Below are positions 30,096 to 38,823 of a DNA stretch of 64,000 nt, piece after piece. Where the stretch lies: contig JBBCIV010000128.1 of NCBI GenBank assembly GCA_037189665.1, positions 1-64,000 of the forward strand. Direction: 5' to 3'. The notes under the pieces were generated by a model. That model saw nothing but the letters and a program-made list of their open reading frames with translations, did not search any database and was not told where the DNA came from. The DNA comes from BPJO01 sp037189665 (GTDB lineage Bacteria > Planctomycetota > Phycisphaerae > Tepidisphaerales > Tepidisphaeraceae). The number at the start of each line of letters is the position of its first letter. Within the stretch, counting starts at the first letter, position 1. The position numbers were made by a program, and so were the translations under genes.

Positions 30096-30692
30096 TTACT
30101 GGTAGCCGAACGCCCGCATTCCCAGGTAGCCCACCACATATCCCCACGCAATGCCCGCCAGCACGTCGCTCGGCCAGTGGGCGTCCATCAGGTACCGCAA
30201 CACCGCCGTGATGAGCCCGAAGCTCCAGAACACCGCCATCGCCTGCGGATACAGGATCGACAACGATACGCTCAGCGCGATCGCGCAGGCGCTGTGGCTC
30301 GAAGGAAAGCTCTCGCGCCAATTGGCGTGTTTCCAGCTCGGCCCGAGAAACCTGCCTGCGTTCTCGCGGTTCGGACGCACACGTCCGGTCAGGCGCTTGA
30401 TGACGTATACGCTCAAGCTCGCCATCAGCACGGTTGCGCATACCGCCATTGGCTTGGCGGCGTAGCCTGGCATGCCGTGCCACATCGATGTATCGATCGG
30501 CTTTTCAAAGGCGAAGATCAAAGCGGCCGCAGCAGCGGTAGCCACGGCCTGGCCGAACTGGGCCAGCCATTGGCTCTCGCGTTTAATATCCCCCTTGAAA
30601 GACAATTGCAGCACCACCTTCACCCCGCGCAACTCCAAAATCATGAAAATGCCGGCGGCGACGAGCAGCGAAACGGGGATCCAGGGGTTCAT
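30096..30692 (-). CDS. PAP2-family membrane phosphatase
   Basis: A 198-aa membrane protein with about six helices and the three PAP2 signatures: KRLTGRVRP (motif 1), PSSHS with the catalytic His (motif 2) and RYLMDAHWPSDVLAG (motif 3). Such enzymes dephosphorylate undecaprenyl pyrophosphate or phosphatidate at the outer face of the inner membrane. The ATG at 30692 is chosen; the longer reading begins with TTG. The neighbouring flippase and glycosyltransferase genes suggest a role in lipid-linked glycan recycling. Confidence 0.9.
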   Translation of the reverse strand: MNPWIPVSLLVAAGIFMILELRGVKVVLQLSFKGDIKRESQWLAQFGQAVATAAAAALIFAFEKPIDTSMWHGMPGYAAKPMAVCATVLMASLSVYVIKRLTGRVRPNRENAGRFLGPSWKHANWRESFPSSHSACAIALSVSLSILYPQAMAVFWSFGLITAVLRYLMDAHWPSDVLAGIAWGYVVGYLGMRAFGYQ

Positions 30693-30755
30693 GTGCGTGA
30701 TGGATGTAGACGATTCGGGCAGAACGGGCAAGGGGCGACGCGATCGGGCGGAACT

Positions 30756-32192
30756 TTAGTGCCAGTGAATGCGCATCGGCCCGCCCACCTGCCGAATCGA
30801 CCACATCACGTAGACGGGCAACCAAACGAGGCAGCGGATCGTGACCGTAATGATGGTGGCGAGGATGATGCCTTTCAGGCCGAGGTCGGTCGTCGTGAGA
30901 AAGAGGACCGCCAGCCCGACGTTTGCCGCCCCGCCGACGATTGCGCCGATGGCGTAGGGTTTCACCCGCCCCATCCCAAAGAGCACCGATCGGCCAATCG
31001 ATGCACTGCCGCCCACGACCGTGTGGACCATCACCCAGGGCAGGATCGCCTGCGTGGCGGGGAGCGGGTCGCCGAACCACTTGGTAAACAGCCAGCCGTC
31101 GATCAGGCAGACCGCCACCGCGCCGATCGACAGGACGGCCAGCGAGAAGATCGTCCCGGCAATGTAATACAGCCGAAGATCATTCCACCTCTGGCGGTGA
31201 AAGGCGGTGACGGTGTGCGGAAAGACGACGGTGGCGAGCCCGGAGACCAGCAGCAGCATCGCGCCGTCCACCTGGATCGCCGGCACGTAATCGGCGACGA
31301 CCGCCGTTCCAAGGAAGCGGTCGATTAGGATCTGGTTGGCCGGCGCGTAAAGCCAGTCGGCGGCCTGCGATAACAGCACGAACGCCCCGCCGACGAGCAG
31401 GAGGCGGACAATGCGCAAGTCGACATCGAAAACGCTGATCTGGAACCGGTCGGCCGTCAACGCCGCGCGGCCGGCGAGAAGGACGAGGTTGCCGATCGCA
31501 AACGCGATGGCAGCCCCGGTCATCGGCGAGAACTCGCCGTTGCCCGCCAGGAAGATCGCGCCGACAACGAACGCCGACTCCGCCAGGATCTGGCAGATCG
31601 CGTCGCGCGCCAGCATCATCCGGGCCTGCAACTTGGCGCCGAACAGATCGCTCAGGATGCGCACCATCACGCCTGCGCCCAGCAGCATGGCAACCGACCC
31701 TGCCTCGCTCGCCCGGCCGGCGGATAGATTATGAAACGACCGCAGGTTCTCGCCATACAGGCCCGCCGCGATCACGCCCGCGATCGCTGCCGCGAACGTC
31801 AACATGAACGCGGTGTTGAAGACCCGCCGCGGGTTCACCCGCTCGGCTTCGGTCGGCGCCGGCTCGTAATCGACCTGCGATGCGTCCCCCGGCAGGCCGG
31901 CGGAATCGACGGGCAGGGGTTTGGCCAGGATCTGCACGAGCGTAGGCGTGAGGCCGAGCGACGCGTACGACAGCAGCCCCACCGTGCCGCGCAGCAGCAT
32001 GAGGATCGCCAGTTCATCCGCCCCGCCGCGGCGATAGACCAGCGCCGCGACGACGAACCAGCTCCCCACGCGCGCGGCGGTCGCGGAATAGCTGATCATC
32101 ACCTGGACCAGAAACGGGTTTCGCTTCAACCTTACCCATACCGCAACAGGGATGAGCAGCGGGACGAGCCAGAAGGGTAAGCGCGGGATCAT
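30756..32192 (-). CDS. Polysaccharide/lipid flippase-like membrane protein
   Basis: A 478-aa integral membrane protein with about 12-14 hydrophobic segments, such as VGSWFVVAALVYRRGGADELAI, FNTAFMLTFAAAIAGVIAAGLY and GLKGIILATIITVTIRCLVWLPVY. The pattern fits the Wzx/MVF polysaccharide exporter superfamily that moves lipid-linked sugars across the inner membrane. There are no short catalytic motifs to confirm the exact family. It sits with PAP2 and a GT87-like glycosyltransferase, in keeping with envelope polysaccharide synthesis. Confidence 0.8.
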   Translation of the reverse strand: MIPRLPFWLVPLLIPVAVWVRLKRNPFLVQVMISYSATAARVGSWFVVAALVYRRGGADELAILMLLRGTVGLLSYASLGLTPTLVQILAKPLPVDSAGLPGDASQVDYEPAPTEAERVNPRRVFNTAFMLTFAAAIAGVIAAGLYGENLRSFHNLSAGRASEAGSVAMLLGAGVMVRILSDLFGAKLQARMMLARDAICQILAESAFVVGAIFLAGNGEFSPMTGAAIAFAIGNLVLLAGRAALTADRFQISVFDVDLRIVRLLLVGGAFVLLSQAADWLYAPANQILIDRFLGTAVVADYVPAIQVDGAMLLLVSGLATVVFPHTVTAFHRQRWNDLRLYYIAGTIFSLAVLSIGAVAVCLIDGWLFTKWFGDPLPATQAILPWVMVHTVVGGSASIGRSVLFGMGRVKPYAIGAIVGGAANVGLAVLFLTTTDLGLKGIILATIITVTIRCLVWLPVYVMWSIRQVGGPMRIHWH

Positions 32193-32216
32193 GGCGGGAG
32201 TGTTCGGCGGGCGCGT

Positions 32217-32372
32217 CTACGATGCCGGCTGGGTGGCGCTCGGAAGCGTGGAGGGCGTGGCGTCAGGCGCCGTCTCGCTGCCGCCGCCGATCCAGCCCTT
32301 GTTGTACGCGATGCCGATCAACCCGCCGATCACGAACAGGATGCCGAGGATTTGCCAGAAGTTAAGCTTCAT
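32217..32372 (-). CDS. Small single-helix membrane protein, 51 aa
   Basis: Starts MKLNFWQILGILFVIGGLIG and ends in a Thr/Pro/Ser/Ala-rich tail. One membrane helix (residues 5-22) is followed by a short glycine-rich turn. Purine-rich AGAGAG lies about 8 bases upstream of the ATG. It sits in a 228-bp gap between the flippase and GT87-like genes on the same strand. No family is recognised. Coding is supported by the amphipathic design and codon use. Confidence 0.65.
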   Translation of the reverse strand: MKLNFWQILGILFVIGGLIGIAYNKGWIGGGSETAPDATPSTLPSATQPAS

Positions 32373-32420
32373 TCGTTTATCTCTCTGCCACTCACACGAA
32401 ACCGGGCCTCTGCGCGGGCG

Positions 32421-33842
32421 TTAAGCCGCCCGGCGCGCGATGGTAACCGACGGCACCACCGGCTGGCCAGCCGGCTGTCGTTTCGCCTGTGCCGGCCGGG
32501 TGGCGCGGCAGGTCATCATCAGCGCGATCGCGGTCAACAGCACGACATTGAGGTTCACCCGCGTCATGTTCGACATGCCGGGATTGATCAGCATCCACGC
32601 GTAGAGGATCAGCCACAGCCTTCCGAGCCATCGTCCCCCCGCCGCCTGTTGGTCGACCGGGCGCGACAGTTCTTCGGCCGCCAGGAGCGTCGCGGGAATG
32701 GCCAGGAGGAGCAGGTCGTAGTCGAAGTAGAACGGCATCATCAGCGGCGCGCAGCAGATCGTGGCGGCAATCAGGCGGTCGCGCCAGGTCTTTTCGGTTA
32801 CCCGCGACCACGGATCGTCCACCTGCCGCATCATGAACTGGCTCCACGCCGCCCGGGCCAGCATCGCCGCGACCGCAATGAAACTGGCCGCGAACAGGCC
32901 CATCGCAAACCAGTTCATCTCGCCCGCTTCCTTGCCCTGGATGAGCAGCCGCCAGAACGCCTTCAGCGTCGCGTGGCGATCCCACAGGTAGGCATGCTCC
33001 ACCTGCATGAAATGAACGTTTGCGGGCAGTTTCTGAAGGTAGTCGACCAGCGTGCCGGGCAATGTAACCTGGGTGATGAGCACCAGCAGCGACCCGACAA
33101 AGCACAACCCCACCAGCGCCCGCAATCCCAGCGAGCAGACCAGCACCACCGCCACCACCGCCGCCAACTGCGGCTTGTAGCCGAGGAGGGCGCAGATCGC
33201 GCCGGCCATCACCGCACGCTTGTTGCGCCAGCACGTCGCGACGCCACAGAGGATACAGAGGGAGATGAGCGTGTTCTGTCCGTGGCTGATCGCCTGGATG
33301 AACGGCATCGACAACAGCAACACGAACGGCACGAGGCCGGTGGTCTTCCAGTCGAGCGGCCGACCCATCGCATCGATGTCGGCGCCGCGCGGGGCAAGCA
33401 TCCGCATCAGCATGAACAGCGCCCCGCCGAGCGCGGCGATGTTCAGCAGCGTCCAGACCGCGACCGCCTGTCCGAACGACAACAGCGACAGCGGCGCGAA
33501 CACCCACGCGTAGAACGGCGGATTCCACCACGGCCCGAACTTCTGCTTGTCGAAATCGACGGTGATGTCCAATCCTGCGTCGCGCGCCGCCGCCTGCTGA
33601 AATGCCGCAACTTTCTGCAGGTCGTACAGGTCGTCGACGCGTCCCTCTCGAACGAAGGTGCCGGCGGTATAGAAGGCGAGGAAGTCGTGGCCGAGCATTT
33701 GCCGCGTGACGGCTTTTTCGGCCGGGACGAGCGCGTTCCCGACGACGAAGACAAAGGTGATCATCGCCAGCAGCACGGAGAGCTGCCAGATCCTCCGCCG
33801 CATCGGGGCGGGGCGCAGTAGGTGCGGGAGCGCGATTGCCAT
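32421..33842 (-). CDS. GT87-like membrane glycosyltransferase (DUF2029)
   Basis: A 473-aa polytopic protein of the GT-C class, probably transferring sugar from a polyprenyl-phosphate donor outside the membrane. After the first helix (LSVLLAMITFVFVVGNALV) comes GHDFLAFYTAGTFVREGRVDDLYD, where the Asp is the usual GT87 catalytic position. KFGPWWNPPFYAWVFAPLS and about nine further helices follow, including the ISHGQNTLISL signature. The ATG at 33842 avoids overlap with the upstream kinase gene; the longer reading is Arg/Pro-rich. The acceptor is unknown. Confidence 0.85.
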   Translation of the reverse strand: MAIALPHLLRPAPMRRRIWQLSVLLAMITFVFVVGNALVPAEKAVTRQMLGHDFLAFYTAGTFVREGRVDDLYDLQKVAAFQQAAARDAGLDITVDFDKQKFGPWWNPPFYAWVFAPLSLLSFGQAVAVWTLLNIAALGGALFMLMRMLAPRGADIDAMGRPLDWKTTGLVPFVLLLSMPFIQAISHGQNTLISLCILCGVATCWRNKRAVMAGAICALLGYKPQLAAVVAVVLVCSLGLRALVGLCFVGSLLVLITQVTLPGTLVDYLQKLPANVHFMQVEHAYLWDRHATLKAFWRLLIQGKEAGEMNWFAMGLFAASFIAVAAMLARAAWSQFMMRQVDDPWSRVTEKTWRDRLIAATICCAPLMMPFYFDYDLLLLAIPATLLAAEELSRPVDQQAAGGRWLGRLWLILYAWMLINPGMSNMTRVNLNVVLLTAIALMMTCRATRPAQAKRQPAGQPVVPSVTIARRAA

Positions 33843-33891
33843 GTAATTAGGTGGATCGGCGTTCGCGCCCCGAACTCTGCATGCGCCGTCG

Positions 33892-35682
33892 TTATTGGAC
33901 GCGGGCCTCTTCGATATAGCCGGCGAGCGTGCGGCTGATCTCGGCGGGCTCAAAGGGCTTGGTCAGCACATGGCTGCAGCCGGCCTCAAGACAGGCGTCG
34001 CGCTCCGAGGCGAAAGCATGGGCGGTGAAGGCGACGATCGGTCCGGTAAAACCGCGATTCCGAAGCTCGCCTGCAGTGGAGTAGCCGTCCCGGATCGGCA
34101 TCTGCATGTCGAGCAGGATGAGGTCGAACGTCTGCTTTTCGACCACGAGCAGCGCCTCTTCACCATTGGGCACCGCGACGACTTCGCCGCCGGCCTTCTC
34201 AAGGCAGAGCACGGCGAGTTGGCGAAGCCGAGCGTGATCTTCCGCGACCAGCAGCCGCCGGCCGACGAGGACGCCGTTCTCAAGCTTGGGAGCGGAGCTG
34301 ACGCGATCCGCAGAAGCGTTGCCCGCAGGTTTGGCGGGAATCATGACCGTAAAGGTCGACCCCCTGCCGACGCGGCTTTGGGCGCTGGCCGACCCGCCCA
34401 TGAGCTGCGCGAGCCGGCGGCAGATCGCCAGCCCCAACCCCGTCCCGCCGTGCGGACGCGACATGGAGGTATCGACCTGGGTAAACGGCTCGAACAGCTT
34501 CCTGAGCTTCTCCTCCTCGATGCCCGGTCCGGTATCGCGCACCTGGAGGGTGAGCTGCTGAAACTCGTATCGCACGACGACGTCAATGTTGCCCTGCTGG
34601 GCGTACTTCACGGCATTGCCGAGCAGGTTGGCGACGATCTGCTTTATGCGCATCGCGTCGAGTCCGAGCAATTCCGGAACGACCGGCTCGATGTCGGTAT
34701 TGACGGCAAGCGATTTCTCCTGCGCCCGGCCGGCGAAAAGCGTGACGCATTGCTGCACGAGTTGGCGGATATCGGTCGGCGAGCAAGTGAGATCCATCTT
34801 GCCGGCCTCGATCTTGGAGAGGTCGAGAATGTCGTTGATGACCCCAAGCAGGTGCTGGCCGGACTGGCGGACGGTGTCGATGTACTCCTGGCGTTTCTTC
34901 TCGTCGACCTGCTGTCCGCCTTGCCCGTCCAGCAGCGCCGCGTAGCCGAGCATCGCGGTGAGCGGGGTGCGGATCTCGTGGCTCATGTGGGCAACAAAAC
35001 GGCTCTTGGCCTCGGTGGCGGCGATGGCGTCGATGCGGGCGGTCTCAAGTTCGAGCGTCCGCTCGCCGACGAGCTTCTCCAGCTCGGCGGTGCGGTTGCG
35101 GAGCGATTGCTCGAGTTCGCGCTGAAGGCGAAAGGCCGAAAAGCTCGCCCGCAGGTCTTTTGCGTTCCACGCGAACAGCCACGTCACCATCGTCAGGATG
35201 CCCAGGAAAAACACCTGCAACCGATACGCCGGCCACCACACCAGGACGATCTGGAACGTGTAGCCCGTCGTGGCGCACATCAGGAAGATCAGCGCCAGAT
35301 ACATCAGCTTGGGATTGCGATCGATCCTTGCCTCGCCGTAATAGCTGCGGCACCAGAATCGAAAGATCAACAGATAACCCGTTAACACCCCGACATTTAG
35401 GACGATGGACGCGATGATCCACGGCCAGTCGGGCGTGCCGTCGGCGCGAACCATGCAGTGCGTTCGCGCGAAGTACGACCCGAAGTTGGTGAAAAAGTCG
35501 ACCGACGAGCTCCGCCCCGTAATGGCGGCAGTTTGATCGACCAGGGAGGCGGATGGCGCTGCGGCGGGAACATGGCTGTGATGGGCGTGATCGTCGTGCT
35601 GTGCGTAGATCGGGGCGACCGACGACAGAACCAATAAGATCGACATCAGCCGCACGAGGGCGGCGGGTCCAGCGAGTTTCAT
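33892..35682 (-). CDS. Hybrid sensor histidine kinase with His-rich exported segment
   Basis: A 596-aa membrane kinase. The N-terminus is a signal peptide (LVRLMSILLVLSSVAPIYA) followed by the His-rich stretch QHDDHAHHSHVP and an exported loop. Four helices follow (about residues 90-210), the last near FFLGILTMVTWLFAW, then a coiled coil, HisKA with phospho-His in FVAHMSHEIRTPL, an HATPase domain (VRDTGPGIEEEKL, GGTGLGLAICRRL) and a receiver domain with acceptor Asp in DLILLDMQMPIRDG. The start at 35682 has GAGGG just upstream; longer starts are possible. The His cluster suggests metal sensing (inference). Confidence 0.9.
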   Translation of the reverse strand: MKLAGPAALVRLMSILLVLSSVAPIYAQHDDHAHHSHVPAAAPSASLVDQTAAITGRSSSVDFFTNFGSYFARTHCMVRADGTPDWPWIIASIVLNVGVLTGYLLIFRFWCRSYYGEARIDRNPKLMYLALIFLMCATTGYTFQIVLVWWPAYRLQVFFLGILTMVTWLFAWNAKDLRASFSAFRLQRELEQSLRNRTAELEKLVGERTLELETARIDAIAATEAKSRFVAHMSHEIRTPLTAMLGYAALLDGQGGQQVDEKKRQEYIDTVRQSGQHLLGVINDILDLSKIEAGKMDLTCSPTDIRQLVQQCVTLFAGRAQEKSLAVNTDIEPVVPELLGLDAMRIKQIVANLLGNAVKYAQQGNIDVVVRYEFQQLTLQVRDTGPGIEEEKLRKLFEPFTQVDTSMSRPHGGTGLGLAICRRLAQLMGGSASAQSRVGRGSTFTVMIPAKPAGNASADRVSSAPKLENGVLVGRRLLVAEDHARLRQLAVLCLEKAGGEVVAVPNGEEALLVVEKQTFDLILLDMQMPIRDGYSTAGELRNRGFTGPIVAFTAHAFASERDACLEAGCSHVLTKPFEPAEISRTLAGYIEEARVQ

Positions 35683-35951
35683 CCGTCCCTCGACGAGCGC
35701 GAGCAGGCAGGCAAAGCAATCCTGACGCGCGGGCATATCGCGTTTCCGCGCGCGCCAGACTTCTCCCATCCTGCACCCAAAAGTTTACCCGGAAGCAATT
35801 ACAAGCGACATCCGCGGATATCCCCTTCTGATACTACTTCGCCAGCCCAATGATGAACGTAAAATGCCCGCCCATCCGTGTTTATGCAAAACGGTGAGCA
35901 CCTCGCCAACCTTCGCGGCACGAGGGCTCTCATACGCCTTGCATTTCTCGG

Positions 35952-36197
35952 CTACCGTCGGCGATGCGCGTCGCCGATCATGCCAAGCGACAGTGCGATC
36001 ATCGACACGACGAACAGCGCCACCGCGACAATCTTCGCGAAATCGCCCCACGTCGGCGGCAGCGATGACAGGCTGGCCCCGCCCGTCAACAGCGACAGTA
36101 GCAGCAGCGCAATCCCCGTAAACGCAAGACGCGCCCGCGCGTTAGCGGTAGGCGTCCGGAACGCAGATCGGTCAGGTTGGATCGAATCCTTGCCCAT
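35952..36197 (-). CDS. Small two-helix membrane protein
   Basis: An 81-aa protein with a polar 25-residue N-terminus and two hydrophobic helices (LAFTGIALLLLSLLTGGASL and IVAVALFVVSMIALSLGMIG), ending DAHRRR. No family is recognised. It stands alone between two kinase genes with about 150-270 bp on either side. Those flanks hold no other gene or clear signal. Confidence 0.6.
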   Translation of the reverse strand: MGKDSIQPDRSAFRTPTANARARLAFTGIALLLLSLLTGGASLSSLPPTWGDFAKIVAVALFVVSMIALSLGMIGDAHRRR

Positions 36198-36347
36198 GTC
36201 ACATCACCCGGCAGGACCGTTTGTGCCACCCACCCAAGTTGCCAGGGGGAAAGCACGTATCACATGTATCCTGCCTGACATATCATCGGCTTAGCGCAAT
36301 GAATCGGCCCGAAAACCAGTATGAACGTTTTTTCATATATGCCGAGA

Positions 36348-37787
36348 TCAAGCCAGCGAGCTCTTTCGGATGGGCTGATAGAGCGGTAATCGGACCGTAA
36401 AACGCGCCCCCCCCTCCTTCCGGTTGCCGGCGGAGATCGATCCGCCATGCAGGCGGGCGACGGTGCTGGCGATCGCCAGCCCCAACCCTGCGCCTCGGCG
36501 AACCTTCATCTCGCTGCTTTCGAAATAGCGGTCGAAAATATGCGGCAGGATGTCGGAAGGAATGCCCGGACCATCGTCGTCCACCGACACCGCCACCTGG
36601 TTGTCGATTCGCTCGATCGCGATCTTCACCTGCCCCGAGCGAGGCGAGAAGCGGATCGCGTTGCGGACGAGGTTGGAAATCATCGCCTCGACCAGATCCG
36701 CGTCACAGCGAACCAGCAGCGCGTCGTCCTGCGATTCGGTGGATTCAAACGTCAGCCGAACCATGTGATCGCACGCCATCGCCGATAAGTGCCGTACCGC
36801 CGACGTGGCGGCCTCGGCGATATCAAGGGGGGTGAAACGATCGACCAGCACCTTGTCGTCCGTCCGGGTCAACAACAGGAGCGCCTCGGTCAGCCGGCCG
36901 AGTCGGCGCATCTCATCGTTGGCGTTGGAGGCGAACTCCAACAGTTCACTGCGGGTCGGGTCACTGAGGAGCAGCGCCTGCGCCTCGGCCTGCACCGTGG
37001 CGACGGGCGTCTTCAATTCGTGCGACGCGTCGTGAATGAAGCGCTCCTGCGTATCGAAGCCGGCCTTCAGGCGGTCCAGCGCGGCGTTGATGTGTCGGGC
37101 AAGGTCGGCGATCTCGTCGCGGTCGCGGATTTCGATGCGGAAGTCCAGCTTGTCCGGGCCGACCTCTTCGATCTGGCTGACGAGTTCGCTGAGGCGTCGC
37201 GACATCGCCCCCGTGACGAACCACGCCGCCGCGCCCGCCGCCGCCAGTCCGCCGACGTTGCCGCCGAAGAACAGCCAGCGCGTTACGCGAATCGACTCGT
37301 TCATGTATTCGGCGTTGGCGGCGATGATCGCGATGTACTCGTGGCCGTCCGTGCCCTTGAACCGCACCCGCAGCCCGCGCATCCGCGACGGGCCCGACGG
37401 AAGCTGGTACTGGCTGCCGCTTTCGATGATCACGCCGTCCATCGACTTGTCCGCAAACGGACGGGCAAGCTTCATCACCGCCCCGCCGAGGTTGGCGCTG
37501 CGGGCGACGGGCTCCTCCCTGTCATTGTAAACCTGCACGAAGCAGTCACGGAAATAAAGGCTCTGGGATAGCTGCCGCACCGCGCCGGCGACGACGGAGT
37601 TGTCGATCGTGGGCGATTTGAGGATTTCATCCAGAACCAGCTCGGCACGCAGGTATAGATCACGGTCGAAAATCGACCGCACCTGCTGTTCGCGCAGCAT
37701 CATTCCCGCGAAGCTGACCGCCACGCTGACAGCGGCGAACAGCGCGATGAAGGCGATGATCAGGCGAATGCGAAACGAACCGAGCAT
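36348..37787 (-). CDS. HAMP-domain sensor histidine kinase
   Basis: A 479-aa OmpR-class kinase. Helix 1 spans residues 8-28 and helix 2 about 178-198 (GGNVGGLAAAGAAAWFVTGA), framing a periplasmic sensor domain. HAMP follows (SRRLSELVSQIEEVGPDKLDF), then HisKA with the phospho-His in FIHDASHELKTPVATVQ, and HATPase motifs LVRNAIRFSP, VDDDGPGIPSD and GAGLGLAIASTVARLHGG. It ends soon after the last strand, as expected. It lies 71 bp downstream of the OmpR-type regulator and should phosphorylate it. Confidence 0.94.
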   Translation of the reverse strand: MLGSFRIRLIIAFIALFAAVSVAVSFAGMMLREQQVRSIFDRDLYLRAELVLDEILKSPTIDNSVVAGAVRQLSQSLYFRDCFVQVYNDREEPVARSANLGGAVMKLARPFADKSMDGVIIESGSQYQLPSGPSRMRGLRVRFKGTDGHEYIAIIAANAEYMNESIRVTRWLFFGGNVGGLAAAGAAAWFVTGAMSRRLSELVSQIEEVGPDKLDFRIEIRDRDEIADLARHINAALDRLKAGFDTQERFIHDASHELKTPVATVQAEAQALLLSDPTRSELLEFASNANDEMRRLGRLTEALLLLTRTDDKVLVDRFTPLDIAEAATSAVRHLSAMACDHMVRLTFESTESQDDALLVRCDADLVEAMISNLVRNAIRFSPRSGQVKIAIERIDNQVAVSVDDDGPGIPSDILPHIFDRYFESSEMKVRRGAGLGLAIASTVARLHGGSISAGNRKEGGARFTVRLPLYQPIRKSSLA

Positions 37788-37858
37788 GAGATCCTAAGCC
37801 GCGCGTTTCAAGGCAACCGTTTGCCAGGCACGCACTATGTGCAGACTTCCACAGTTGA

Positions 37859-38572
37859 TCACTCCTCAAGATTCGGCTCTTCCGAAGACGAGCCCGACGG
37901 CGGCGTATTGCTGAACATGTAACCCACGCCTGTAATCGTGTGGATCAGCGGTGTCTCGAACGGGCGATCCACCTTCTTTCGAAGCGCCGCGATGTGAACG
38001 TCGATCACGTTGCTGAACGGATCGAAGTTCATGTCCCACACGTTCTGCCCCAGCACTGCGCGGCTGAGCACGCGGTCCGGGTTGCGGACCAGGTATTCCA
38101 ACAGCACGAATTGCTTGTTCGTCAATTCGATATACTTGCCCGCGCGCGTGACGCGCCGGCGCGGCATGTCGATTTCCATGTCGGCGTAGCGGAGCAGCGC
38201 GTTGTCCAGGTCCGTCACACGGCGGGTGAGCGCTCGGAGGCGGGCCAGCAACTCTTCGAAGTCGAACGGCTTGGTCAGGTAATCGTCGGCGCCCGCGTCG
38301 AGGCCGGCGATCTTGTCCTTCGTGCCCGACAGCGCCGTCAGCATGAGGATGGGCGTGCGGACCTCGCGGCGGCGCAGGTTGCGGCACAAGTCCATGCCGT
38401 CGTGGTCCTGCAGCATCACGTCGAGCACGATCACGTCATACTCGCCGCTGGACGCCTGCTCCTCGCCTTCGCGGCCGCTGATGCACACGTCACACACGTG
38501 ACCGGCGGCATTGAGGCCCTTGCCGATCGCGTTTGCCATTCGAGGATTGTCTTCGATTACCAGTGTTTTCAT
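37859..38572 (-). CDS. OmpR/PhoB-type response regulator
   Basis: A 237-aa transcription regulator. The receiver domain starts MKTLVIEDNPRMANAIGKGL, with acceptor Asp in DVIVLDVMLQDHDG and switch Lys in DDYLTKPFDFEEL. A winged-helix domain begins YADMEIDMPRRRVTRAGKYI and has the recognition region LSRAVLGQNVWDMNFDPFSN. The ATG at 38572 is supported by AGGAG about 9 bases upstream. It is divergent from an exported protein at 38824, which may be its target (inference). Confidence 0.94.
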   Translation of the reverse strand: MKTLVIEDNPRMANAIGKGLNAAGHVCDVCISGREGEEQASSGEYDVIVLDVMLQDHDGMDLCRNLRRREVRTPILMLTALSGTKDKIAGLDAGADDYLTKPFDFEELLARLRALTRRVTDLDNALLRYADMEIDMPRRRVTRAGKYIELTNKQFVLLEYLVRNPDRVLSRAVLGQNVWDMNFDPFSNVIDVHIAALRKKVDRPFETPLIHTITGVGYMFSNTPPSGSSSEEPNLEE

Positions 38573-38689
38573 CGGACTTGCTCCTGTCCCTCTATCGGAC
38601 TCCCCCTGACTCTCCGTCAAAGTGTTGGCGCTTGCCAGCGGACTTCTCAAATAAAATCTTTTTCACCCCGGAAAACCGCCAACGACAGA

Positions 38690-38716
38690 ATAAATCGATA
38701 TTTACGGACGATTTAT
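38690..38716. promoter_or_regulatory. Inverted repeat in a divergent promoter region
   Basis: ATAAATCG (38690-38697) and CGATTTAT (38709-38716) form a perfect 8-bp inverted repeat with an 11-base spacer. The region lies between the OmpR-type regulator and the exported protein, so it could bind a regulator of either gene. A shorter GTTCC/GGAAC repeat follows just downstream. Confidence 0.45.
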
Positions 38717-38823
38717 CGGTTCCACGGAACGGACGTGTGATGATGTGGGTGTTGAACGGCGAACGGTCGCCCAACAACGGAAACGAGCAACAAGAAACAT
38801 AAGAAACATAAAAGGAGACACCC

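Noticed and set aside
29460..31328. 622-aa plus-strand open frame
   Set aside because: It runs opposite three supported genes, is rich in His/Arg/Gln and has no recognisable domain.
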